6,976 nt of DNA from NCBI GenBank assembly GCA_903881065.1, contig CAIRRW010000280.1:1-6976 (forward strand), given 5' to 3'. The position numbers were made by a program, and so were the translations under genes. The notes below the pieces were generated by a model. The model was not told the DNA's origin and did not search any database. It saw nothing but the letters and a program-made list of their open reading frames with translations. This document shows, piece by piece, positions 1 to 6,069 of this stretch; the first letter of the stretch is position 1, and each line of letters opens with the position of its first letter. The stretch is from an uncultured Bacteroidota bacterium (GTDB lineage Bacteria > Bacteroidota > Bacteroidia > 2-12-FULL-35-15).

Positions 1-20
1 CTCAAAAATAACTGGTTTTA

Positions 21-58
21 AAAGTTTCTCTGAAAACCCCAAAAAGCAGAGAAATTTT
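21..58. terminator. Rho-independent-type hairpin, probably ending a gene left of the window
   Basis: Bases 25-32 (TTTCTCTG) pair perfectly with 47-54 (CAGAGAAA). The stem extends outward by one G-T wobble (24/55) and three A-T pairs (21-23 with 56-58), giving about 12 pairs around a 14-base loop. The right side ends in TTTT, and because the left side is A-rich the structure could work in both directions. No gene precedes it in the window, so its source gene is inferred. Confidence 0.55.
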
Positions 59-144
59 GCATTAAATATAAAATCAGTATCAAAATATAAGGGTTTAAAC
101 ACTTGAAATAACAACTATTTAGAATTGTGATTGTTCAAATCAAT

Positions 145-194
145 TTTATTCGTTTTCAAATGCAAACTATTTTAGCACCTAATATTAAATAATC
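145..194 (+). promoter_or_regulatory. possible leader/promoter of the four-gene + strand cluster
   Basis: The octamer TATTTTAG at 168-175 differs by one base from the Bacteroidota -7 box TAnnTTTG and lies 19 bases before the first ATG. No convincing TTG-type -33 box sits 19-21 bases further upstream. The bases just before the ATG are A/T-rich with no purine-rich Shine-Dalgarno sequence, as is common in this phylum. It is the only stretch before the cluster that resembles a promoter, but the match is weak. Confidence 0.25.
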
Positions 195-1583
195 ATGAAA
201 AGAACCTACTATACAACATCATTAATTCTTGTTTTATACTGTATTCAAATTAATCAATCAGCAATAGCACAAAACACAAACAAAATCTTAAGTAATGACG
301 TTTTAATCCCCGGTGGAATTTATGATATGGGCGACCACTTTGGTTTTGTTGACCCTTTGCATCCAAGTGATGAAATACCCATTCATACTGTGCATATTGA
401 TTCATTTTATATTGCCAATACCGTTGTAACCAATCAGCAATTTCTCAACTATTTAACTTCAGCTTTGTCAAGCGGATTAATACATGTAGCCAACAATATT
501 GTTTACAGTGTTGCCGACACAAATATTATCTGTTACACCAATCAATATGCAACTTATTACAGCCTTGGCTTTAACGGTTCGACATTTTCCATTGTTGATT
601 TTCGTGCTGACCATCCAATGGTTGGTGTGCTTTGGTATGGTGCTACAGCATACTGCAATTGGTTAAGTTCTCAAAATGGTTATCAATCTTGTTATAATTT
701 AACTACAGGAGATTGTGATTCAACCAAAAATGGATACCGATTGCCAACCGAAGCTGAATGGGAATGGGCTGGACGTGGAGGACATACTAATCCTTATTAT
801 AATTATCCTTGGGGAAATGATTTGGATACCACAAAAGCAAACTGGCCGATTTCAGGCGACCCTTATGAAACAGGTACTTATCCATACACTACACCTGTTG
901 GTTTTTATGATGGTACATTAAAACTTAAATCAACATATAACTGGCCTGGGGCAGCATCAAGTTATCAAACAAATAATGGAGCAAATAGTTATGGTTTGTA
1001 TGATATGGCAGGTAACGTTTGGCAATTTGTAAATGACTGGTATGGCAGAACATATTATAGTTCGAGTGTTTATAATAATCCGAAAGGTCCAATTACCGGC
1101 ACTTTAATGCCTGATAATAAGCCTTACAGATGTATGCGAGGTGGCAACTGGTATAATGGAGATGTAATAAATTCCGTTAACGATGGACATTCGCGTATTT
1201 CTAATCGCGACCCTTCTTATTTCAGAGGACCGCAGGACCCAAACCATCCATGGTATCATGTTGGTTTCAGGGTCGCCAGGAATTATTCAAGTACAGCTAC
1301 CGGAATTAATACCAACCAAACAGAAATAAACAGCTGCCGCAGTTTCCCAAATCCATTTAACTCGGAAATAACATTTCAATTTAATCTGGAAAAGTCATCA
1401 TATGTTGTTTTGGAAATATTTAATTCGATGGGGCAATTGATAAACACTTTGGTGAATGAAAAACTAAATGAAGGAATACATAATTACGACTGGAATGCGG
1501 TTAAATTATCTGCGGGAATTTATACTTATACACTTAAAACGGAAAGCCTAATAAACACAGATAAAATTATACTGATTAAATAA
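195..1583 (+). CDS. secreted SUMF1/formylglycine-generating-enzyme-like protein with T9SS sorting domain, catalytic cysteines absent
   Basis: This 462-residue exported protein starts with a signal peptide (hydrophobic residues 9-18, likely cleavage near AIAQ, residue 26). Residues about 35-362 form an FGE-sulfatase (SUMF1) domain. Its marks are IPGGIYDMG (38-46), PMVGVLWYGATAYCNWLS (141-158), GYRLPTEAEWEWAGRGG (180-196), YPWGN (204-208), GLYDMAGNVW (267-276), MRGGNW (314-319) and VGFRVAR (356-362). True formylglycine-generating enzymes carry two cysteines after the RGGSW segment. Here that stretch (320-355) has none, so formylglycine synthesis is unlikely and another role of this C-type-lectin-related fold is inferred. 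Residues about 380-462 are a T9SS type A sorting domain (SFPNPFNSE at 383-391, GIYTY at 441-445). It is the first gene of the cluster, 35 bp before the ASST-like gene. The fold and sorting domain are secure; the function is not. Confidence 0.9.
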   Translation: MKRTYYTTSLILVLYCIQINQSAIAQNTNKILSNDVLIPGGIYDMGDHFGFVDPLHPSDEIPIHTVHIDSFYIANTVVTNQQFLNYLTSALSSGLIHVANNIVYSVADTNIICYTNQYATYYSLGFNGSTFSIVDFRADHPMVGVLWYGATAYCNWLSSQNGYQSCYNLTTGDCDSTKNGYRLPTEAEWEWAGRGGHTNPYYNYPWGNDLDTTKANWPISGDPYETGTYPYTTPVGFYDGTLKLKSTYNWPGAASSYQTNNGANSYGLYDMAGNVWQFVNDWYGRTYYSSSVYNNPKGPITGTLMPDNKPYRCMRGGNWYNGDVINSVNDGHSRISNRDPSYFRGPQDPNHPWYHVGFRVARNYSSTATGINTNQTEINSCRSFPNPFNSEITFQFNLEKSSYVVLEIFNSMGQLINTLVNEKLNEGIHNYDWNAVKLSAGIYTYTLKTESLINTDKIILIK

Positions 1584-1618
1584 AATACATTATTAATAGT
1601 TTTAAAAAGAAAGTTGCC

Positions 1619-3292
1619 ATGTTTAAAAGAATTACAATTTCAATACTTTTCAGTGCATTTATATTTAATGCATCGAAAAATTATGCGCAAACACAAACTT
1701 TGGGTTTGTTTTTGAATGATACTTTAAATACCTTTAAAGGTTATACTGTATTTGCCCCAAAGCACAATTCAATGACTTATTTAATTGACAACGAAGGACG
1801 GAAGGTTCACGAATGGTCGGCAAGTACTTTACCTCCTGGACAAACAGTTTATCTACTTGAAAACGGCGACCTCCTTCGCTCTTGTATGGTGCATGGTCAG
1901 CTCAGTTCCGGTGGCGGTGAAGGTGGTCGAATTGAAGAATATAATTGGAATGACAGTCTAGTATGGTCGTTTGATTATTCAACAGCTACATATACACAAC
2001 ATCATGATATTAAACGGCTGCCAAATGGCAATATCATAATGTGTGTTATTGAAGTAAAAACAATTGCAGATGTAGTAACCGCCGGTTTTGATACGAGCAA
2101 AATTCAGGAACCAGATTTCAGGAATAAGCGAATGTTATTGCCTGATGCAGTAGTTGAAATTAAACCTACTTATCCTTCTGGCGGAACAGTTGTATGGCAA
2201 TGGCATGTATGGGATCACCTGATACAAAGTCACGATGCTACAAAATCAAACTATGGCTTGCCAAGTGCTCATCCGGAATTAATTGATGCGGCAGGTAATC
2301 ATTTGCAATTACCTGTTTTTTGGAATCATTTTAATTGCATTGATTATGATTCCACCTTGGATCAGATAGCACTTAGTTGTAGAGGAAATAGTGAAGTTTG
2401 GATAATAGATCACAGCACAACAACTATACAAGCTGCAAGCCATACCGGAGGAAACGGAGGCAAAGGAGGAGATTTACTATACCGATGGGGAAATCCTATC
2501 TGTTATGGTGCAGGAACTTCGGCAAACGATAAGTATTTACAACAGCACGATGTTGAATGGATAAAGACTGGTTGTCCGGGAGCAGGAGACCTATTGTGCT
2601 TTAATAATGGTATAGGACGTAATTATTCAACAATCGATGAAATTACTACTCCTGTTGATTTACTTGGAAACTATTCGCTCACCGCAGGACAAGCTTATGC
2701 TCCTACAAGTCTTTCATGGACATATCAGGCAAGTCCTCCTACATCTTTGTATGCAGAAGATATATCAGGGGCGCAGCGTTTGCCAAACGGAAATACATTA
2801 ATCAATGATGGACCTAATGGAACTTTAACAGAAGTTACTTCCACAGGTACAACCGTTTGGAAGTATATTTGTCCAGTAGACAGCAGCGGACCAATGATAC
2901 AGGGAACAGTTGTACCACAGGACCCTACTCATCTTGGAGAATATATGAACGCCGTTTTTCGGGTCTATCGTTACCCACTTAATTATCCTGCATTCACAGG
3001 AAGAAATATGACACCTGGAAATGTAATTGAGTTAAATCCTACTTCAGTAAATACTATTAATCAATCGTTGTTGATTCAAAATTATCCTAATCCATTTACT
3101 TCTGTTATTAATATTAAAAATGCCAAAGGAAATGAAATATATGAATTGATAAATGAGATTGGACAAACTATTTGGTCAGGGAAACAAATTGATCAACAGG
3201 ATTTTTCATCTTTGTCAAACGGTATTTATATGTTGAAAGTTACAAGCACCACAACAGTTCAAACAATTAAATTAATAAAACAAAATAAATAA
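1619..3292 (+). CDS. secreted arylsulfotransferase-like (ASST family) protein with T9SS sorting domain
   Basis: The 557-residue product has a signal peptide (hydrophobic 5-17, cleavage near NYAQ, residues 21-24), a beta-propeller of the arylsulfotransferase family (about 35-475) and a T9SS type A sorting domain (about 485-557, YPNPFTS at 489-495). Family marks include QHHDIKRLPNGNIIM (127-141), NHFNCIDYD (236-244), the S-x-R segment ALSCRGNSEVWIID (251-264), QQHDVEWI (308-315) and a further LPNGNTL (388-394). Known ASST enzymes move sulfate from one phenolic ester to another through a sulfo-histidine. The histidines at 128/129, 237 and 310 and Arg255 are the candidate active-site residues, assigned by motif only. 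Unlike proteobacterial periplasmic ASSTs, this one would be exported by the T9SS. It lies 35 bp after the FGE-like gene and 6 bp before the next. Some family members may have other roles, so the substrate is unknown. Confidence 0.88.
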   Translation: MFKRITISILFSAFIFNASKNYAQTQTLGLFLNDTLNTFKGYTVFAPKHNSMTYLIDNEGRKVHEWSASTLPPGQTVYLLENGDLLRSCMVHGQLSSGGGEGGRIEEYNWNDSLVWSFDYSTATYTQHHDIKRLPNGNIIMCVIEVKTIADVVTAGFDTSKIQEPDFRNKRMLLPDAVVEIKPTYPSGGTVVWQWHVWDHLIQSHDATKSNYGLPSAHPELIDAAGNHLQLPVFWNHFNCIDYDSTLDQIALSCRGNSEVWIIDHSTTTIQAASHTGGNGGKGGDLLYRWGNPICYGAGTSANDKYLQQHDVEWIKTGCPGAGDLLCFNNGIGRNYSTIDEITTPVDLLGNYSLTAGQAYAPTSLSWTYQASPPTSLYAEDISGAQRLPNGNTLINDGPNGTLTEVTSTGTTVWKYICPVDSSGPMIQGTVVPQDPTHLGEYMNAVFRVYRYPLNYPAFTGRNMTPGNVIELNPTSVNTINQSLLIQNYPNPFTSVINIKNAKGNEIYELINEIGQTIWSGKQIDQQDFSSLSNGIYMLKVTSTTTVQTIKLIKQNK

Positions 3293-3298
3293 TTAAAT

Positions 3299-4489
3299 AT
3301 GAAAAACCCCTTTTTATTTTTTAGCGCAGTTGTAATTTCCTGCAGTTCTTTCGGACAGGCAGTAATCAAATCAATGAAACGATTACCCGATACCGGTGAA
3401 ACTACAAGCTATACAACTACATTCGGCGAAGACAATGATTATACAATTAATCCTCCTTATTTTACAATTAACGGAAATGGAACGGTAACCGATACAGTAA
3501 CAGGATTAATGTGGCAACAAATAGACGGAGGCGAGATGACTATCCAGAGAGCTAGGAATTATGTGGATACACTTACGCTTGCAGGATACACAGATTGGCG
3601 GCTTCCTACAGCTCACGAATCATTCAGTATTCTTAATCATCAGTATGCCAACCCAGCTATAAATACAACTGTATTTACTACTACTCCGGCACAATACTGG
3701 TGGACAATAACACGACAGGCAAATGACACTTCCAAAATTTGGGTTACAAACGCAGGTGGTGGTATAGGTAATCATCCTGAATCAGAGACAGTAAGTGCAG
3801 GTGGAGTAAAGATTTTTGATACGCGAGCTGTTCGCGATATAAATCTTCCGCCTACAATTCCTAATCATTTTACTGATAATGGAAATGGAACAATTACTGA
3901 TAATCTAACTACCTTAATTTGGCAGAAAACAGTTTACACCGATTCTATAACATGGGAACAGGCATTAACTTATGCTGATACACTAACGCTGAATGGCAAT
4001 ACCGACTGGCGATTGCCGAACATTAAAGAATTGGAGTCAATAAATGACGAGGGCTTAGTTAATCCTTCAATAAACAGAACATTTTTCAGTACTATGGTAA
4101 CCAATAAATACTGGTCATCCTCCAGTTTACCCAACCAGCCTACCAAAGCATGGTATCTTGATACTCAATTTGGCATCACTACTTATGATTTTAAAACGGT
4201 TCGTCATTACTTAATTTGCGTGAGAGGCAACACAACTATTACTACCGGCATTAATCAAATAAATAATAATAAAGATATATTTATAGTTTATCCGAATCCT
4301 TTTACATCAAAAATTAAAATTGAAAATTTAAGAACAAATACGGAAGTAGAACTAAGAAATTATGTTGGGCAATTGATTTTTTCAGGTAATAATATTGAAT
4401 CAAAAGATTTTTCATCACTTGCGAAAGGAATTTATTTTCTAAAAATCAATTTAGCGTCCCCACAGGTTATTAAACTTGTAAAGCAGTAG
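3299..4489 (+). CDS. secreted protein with two Lcl/DUF1566 domains and T9SS sorting domain
   Basis: The 396-residue product begins with a signal peptide (FLFFSAVVISCSSFGQ, cleavage near residue 20). Two tandem Lcl C-terminal (DUF1566) domains follow, at about 55-180 and 188-311. Each repeats the same order of motifs: NGNGTVTDTVTGLMWQ (58-73) and NGNGTITDNLTTLIWQ (194-209), then TDWRLPT (98-104) and TDWRLPN (235-241), then an aromatic YWW/YWSSS segment (133-135, 271-275), and finally RAVRD or ICVRG. The fold is related to C-type lectins and often found on surface or adhesion proteins; no enzymatic residues are recognised. Residues about 328-396 are a T9SS type A sorting domain (YPNPFTS at 331-337, GIYFLKI at 377-383, tail IKLVKQ) very like that of the preceding gene (shared YPNPFTS, DFSSL, GIY, IKL). 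It starts 6 bp after the ASST-like gene, so co-transcription is likely. A ligand-binding role is inferred. Confidence 0.87.
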   Translation: MKNPFLFFSAVVISCSSFGQAVIKSMKRLPDTGETTSYTTTFGEDNDYTINPPYFTINGNGTVTDTVTGLMWQQIDGGEMTIQRARNYVDTLTLAGYTDWRLPTAHESFSILNHQYANPAINTTVFTTTPAQYWWTITRQANDTSKIWVTNAGGGIGNHPESETVSAGGVKIFDTRAVRDINLPPTIPNHFTDNGNGTITDNLTTLIWQKTVYTDSITWEQALTYADTLTLNGNTDWRLPNIKELESINDEGLVNPSINRTFFSTMVTNKYWSSSSLPNQPTKAWYLDTQFGITTYDFKTVRHYLICVRGNTTITTGINQINNNKDIFIVYPNPFTSKIKIENLRTNTEVELRNYVGQLIFSGNNIESKDFSSLAKGIYFLKINLASPQVIKLVKQ

Positions 4490-4502
4490 TTATTTTTTTT
4501 TG

Positions 4503-5066
4503 ATGGACATAATTGAAATTGTAAAACAATATTTACAAATAGGTTTTACACACGTAATTCCATTAGGGTTTGACCACATACTTTTTATAATAAGTATATT
4601 TTTTCTCAATTCAAATTTAAAGTCAGTAATCATACAATGTTCAGCATTTACATTAGCACATAGTATTTCATTAGGGCTGGCAGCAGCAGGATACATTATT
4701 CCCAACTCAAATATCATCGAGCCACTCATTGCATTATCAATTTTATTTACTTCAATAGAAAACATAGTTCATAGCAAAGTCAACGCCTGGCGAGTAGCCA
4801 TTATATTTCTTTTTGGATTGATACACGGAATGGGCTTTGCTGCAGCATTAAAAGATATTGGGTTGCCATCAGGTCATTTTTTAAGTGCATTAATTTCATT
4901 CAACATTGGAGTTGAATTTGGGCAAATTACTGTTATTATCATATGCTACTTTTTAATAAGCAAATGGTTTAGTAAAAGGATTTGGTATAAAACTCGAATT
5001 GTTTATCCTGTCTCCAGCATTATAGGTTGCATTGCTTTGTACTGGACTATTGTTAGGATATTCTAA
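4503..5066 (+). CDS. HupE/UreJ family integral membrane protein
   Basis: The ATG at 4503 gives 187 residues; a TTG codon immediately before it is less likely as a start. The protein is very hydrophobic, with about six membrane segments. It has the HupE/UreJ signatures: an N-terminal H-x6-D-H (His17, Asp24, His25 in GFDHILFI), FTLAHSISLGLA (49-60), FGLIHGMGFAAAL (104-116) and FNIGVEFGQ (133-141). HupE and UreJ proteins near hydrogenase or urease genes are regarded as nickel or metal permeases. No such gene is present here, and many Bacteroidota carry orphan copies of this roughly 190-residue form, so metal transport is only a family-level inference. It follows the DUF1566 gene by 13 bp, so it is probably the last member of the operon. 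The upstream sequence is a run of nine T (4493-4501) rather than a ribosome binding site. Confidence 0.85.
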   Translation: MDIIEIVKQYLQIGFTHVIPLGFDHILFIISIFFLNSNLKSVIIQCSAFTLAHSISLGLAAAGYIIPNSNIIEPLIALSILFTSIENIVHSKVNAWRVAIIFLFGLIHGMGFAAALKDIGLPSGHFLSALISFNIGVEFGQITVIIICYFLISKWFSKRIWYKTRIVYPVSSIIGCIALYWTIVRIF

Positions 5067-5088
5067 CCTATGTTTCCCACAACCTACA

Positions 5089-5376
5089 ATGGAGGATTCC
5101 GAAACAGAGAAATTATTTATTAATACAGGTATGATGCAAACGCTTAATTATATTTTCACGAAGAAACAAAAAGTGGCTAAAACTAATAGTAGCGGTTTGT
5201 TCCCGATGATGAAATTAAATGTGGGAGTATGGAGAATACAATTTTCAGCACCAGGTTATATAACTCAAATAATAGAAGTAACAATTGAGGCAAAAAAAGT
5301 AACAAAGCTGGATGTGAAGTTGGTGGCGATAGAAGTGGCACCACCAGTAGTAGAACCGCCGGTTGTTGTAGTTTAG
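5089..5376 (+). CDS. small carboxypeptidase-regulatory-like domain protein, possibly N-terminally truncated
   Basis: The 95-residue reading from ATG 5089 resembles the beta-sandwich regulatory-like domains common in Bacteroidota. It opens with DSETEKLFINTG (3-14), as in the family's D-S-E-T-G-x-P-L-x-x-A start. KTNSSGLFPMMKLNVG (31-46), WRIQFSAPGY (48-57), VTIEAKKVTKLDVKLV (63-78) and a Val/Pro-rich tail follow. The frame stays open upstream to a TTG at 5032, overlapping the HupE end by 35 bp. That extension adds a stretch resembling a signal-peptide end (GLLLGYSNLCFPQ). An exported protein with a TTG start is therefore possible, but so is a copy that lost its true 5' end. No Shine-Dalgarno sequence supports either start. 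The fold is moderately sure; functionality and start are not. Confidence 0.45.
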   Translation: MEDSETEKLFINTGMMQTLNYIFTKKQKVAKTNSSGLFPMMKLNVGVWRIQFSAPGYITQIIEVTIEAKKVTKLDVKLVAIEVAPPVVEPPVVVV

Positions 5377-5383
5377 ATGTTAT

Positions 5384-5421
5384 CCCACACGTGACGATTA
5401 TTAAGTGGTGTCCTCACCACT
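5384..5421 (-). repeat. REP-like hairpin element, left copy (inverted relative to 5784-5830)
   Basis: Bases 5404-5421 form a hairpin (AGTGGTG / CACCACT, 7 pairs, loop TCCT). Read on the minus strand, 5420-5384 matches 5785-5820 of the plus strand at about 31 of 37 positions with one single-base gap. The second hairpin seen in the right copy has decayed here, leaving only the self-complementary CACGTG at 5388-5393. No T tract follows the hairpin, so a simple terminator is less likely than a dispersed palindromic repeat. Confidence 0.6.
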
Positions 5422-5449
5422 ACACCATACATTATCCTCACCACTACAC
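5411..5449. repeat. short direct repeat TCCTCACCACTACAC
   Basis: The 15-mer TCCTCACCACTACAC occurs exactly at 5411-5425 and 5435-5449, a period of 24 bases. Its first copy forms the right arm of the hairpin at 5404-5421, so the second copy looks like an extra half-element of the same REP-like family next to the transposase remnant. Confidence 0.6.
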
Positions 5450-5476
5450 TAAGCATATTACCTACTCCACCTTCCA

Positions 5477-5602
5477 TTACATAGTCAACACTTTTATTTC
5501 GCTAAACTCATTGGCACTGCTATATAAATAATCTTCCGGCTTTGCTACTATCCCTTGTTTACTAATTGTAATATTGTTATTGCTGGAGAATATTGCAAAC
5601 AT
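5477..5602 (-). pseudogene. 3' remnant of a REP-associated/IS200-like (Y1) transposase
   Basis: A minus-strand reading of 41 codons ends at the TAA 5477-5479. Its last 25 residues begin GIVAKPEDYLYSSANEFS (5554 to about 5501), which matches the conserved C-terminal segment of REP-associated tyrosine transposases (pattern G-I-V-x-K-P-E-D-Y-x-Y-S-S-A, normally following H-x-N-P-V-x-A). The upstream residues do not resemble the family. The only ATG (5602) lies inside repeat R1, so the catalytic part (HUH and tyrosine motifs) is gone. This is therefore the tail of a broken transposase gene, and the REP-like hairpins on both sides fit such an origin. The identification rests on one motif remembered from the family. 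Confidence 0.5.
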
Positions 5603-5672
5603 TTAAAATCATAATTGCCGACGGCAATCAAAATCATTTTTTATCTCTTTTTTCTTAATAAATCTGCGTTCC
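5600..5672. repeat. dispersed repeat R1, copy 1 (73 bp)
   Basis: The stretch from CATTTAAAATC to TAATAAATCTGCGTTCC matches 6792-6864 at 67 of 73 positions by hand alignment. It holds a perfect inverted repeat ATTGCC-GAC-GGCAAT (5613-5627). In the other copies the loop reads AAC while the stem is unchanged. On the minus strand it reads GGAACGCAGATTTATTAAG, a type of noncoding repeat often seen in Bacteroidota intergenic DNA. Confidence 0.75.
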
Positions 5673-5689
5673 TATCAACCATCCAGCCT

Positions 5690-5785
5690 ACTGCAGTAAT
5701 TGTAACGTAATATAATTTATCTGGTTCCGTTTTGTATTTATCAGACACTGGCAGTGTTTTTAATTTATGTCAAAGATAGTAAATG
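5690..5785. repeat. dispersed repeat R2, left copy (96 bp)
   Basis: The stretch from ACTGCAGTAAT to GTAAATG aligns without gaps to 6640-6735, about 80 of 96 identical by hand count. The best blocks are GTAACGTAATATAAT and GTTTTGTATTTATC. Weaker similarity continues into the following REP-like hairpins (shared GAGAC, AATAAT, CGAGT and ACT). A minus-strand TATCTTTG (5771-5778) inside it matches the Bacteroidota -7 box and points toward the transposase remnant. Confidence 0.7.
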
Positions 5786-5830
5786 TGGTGAGACACCACA
5801 GAATAATTGTCGCGAGTGGGACACTACGCG
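5784..5830 (+). repeat. REP-like double hairpin, right copy
   Basis: Two hairpins lie in tandem. TGTGGTG-AGA-CACCACA at 5784-5800 has 7 perfect pairs and a 3-base loop. CGCGAGTG-GGA-CACT-A-CGCG at 5811-5830 has 8 pairs and one bulged A at 5826. Ten bases (GAATAATTGT) separate them. The whole is an inverted copy of 5384-5421. Paired palindromes of this kind are typical of REP elements mobilised by REP-associated transposases, whose remnant lies between the two copies. An 8-base palindrome CGCCGGCG follows at 5830-5837. Confidence 0.65.
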
Positions 5831-5884
5831 CCGGCGGATATATACTGTGGTTTTTACAACCTGTAAGATTAAATAAACGAGAAC

Positions 5885-6064
5885 CTATGAAACAAGTTTT
5901 TTCCGAAAGGATGCCTTTGTTTTCTTCTTGCTTTTAACTTGTTGGTGTGCTTGTTTTGTTTTGCAAGAAGTAATAAATTTGCTGATAGTAATTTCTTCTT
6001 CTTTAGTCAAAGGTCGGCTGTTTATAATAAAATCAACTCCTGCAGGTTCCTTAATATGTCCCAT
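5885..6064 (-). CDS. small lysine-rich protein of unknown function, partner of the GNAT-like gene
   Basis: A 59-codon minus-strand frame starts at ATG 6064 and ends at TAG 5885-5887, directly after the GNAT-like gene (stop at 6070-6072, gap ACAAA of 5 bases), so the two are surely co-transcribed. The N-terminal half reads MGHIKEPAGVDFIINSRPLT (1-20), then EEEITISKFI (22-31). I recall this style of opening from short uncharacterised Bacteroidota proteins with an N-terminal K-E-P-x-G-V-D-F pattern. The C-terminal half is strongly basic (KTKQ at 35-38, KSKKKTK at 44-50, FRKK at 53-56). No DNA-binding fold is recognised by eye. The tight pairing with an acetyltransferase-like protein makes an antitoxin, inhibitor or substrate peptide possible; this is inference only. 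Confidence 0.65.
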   Translation of the reverse strand: MGHIKEPAGVDFIINSRPLTKEEEITISKFITSCKTKQAHQQVKSKKKTKASFRKKLVS

Positions 6065-6069
6065 TTTGT

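Larger units (their letters stand above)
5377..5884. other. non-coding, repeat-rich interval between convergent genes
   Basis: This 508-base stretch separates the + strand cluster from the minus-strand gene pair. It contains two REP-like elements in inverted orientation, the transposase remnant, R1 copy 1 and the left R2 copy. No intact gene or convincing intrinsic terminator for either converging unit is seen. The small hairpin TTACA-ACC-TGTAA (5854-5866) has only five pairs and no T tract in the minus direction. Confidence 0.6.

Noticed and set aside
715..921. A 68-codon + strand frame inside the first gene
   Set aside because: It overlaps the SUMF1-like coding region, which has clear domain motifs in the other frame. 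The product is low in complexity with no recognisable domain.
195..1583. Active formylglycine-generating enzyme (sulfatase maturation)
   Set aside because: The stretch after RGGNW lacks the cysteine pair needed for activity, no sulfatase gene is nearby, and the T9SS tail places it outside the cell.
3299..3358. Lipoprotein signal (Cys15) in the DUF1566 protein
   Set aside because: The residues before the cysteine (VIS-C) do not form a good lipobox, and the C-terminal T9SS domain fits ordinary signal-peptidase I cleavage near residue 20.
4487..4501. Intrinsic terminator at the nine-T tract between the DUF1566 and HupE genes
   Set aside because: No stable stem was found immediately before the T run, and the next gene begins two bases after it.
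4490..4765. A 91-codon minus-strand frame opposite the HupE gene
   Set aside because: It lies antisense to well-conserved HupE motifs, and no feature of its product supports a gene.
5854..5866. Terminator hairpin for the minus-strand gene pair (TTACA-ACC-TGTAA)
   Set aside because: It has only five pairs, mostly A-T, and in the minus direction it is followed by A, not T.
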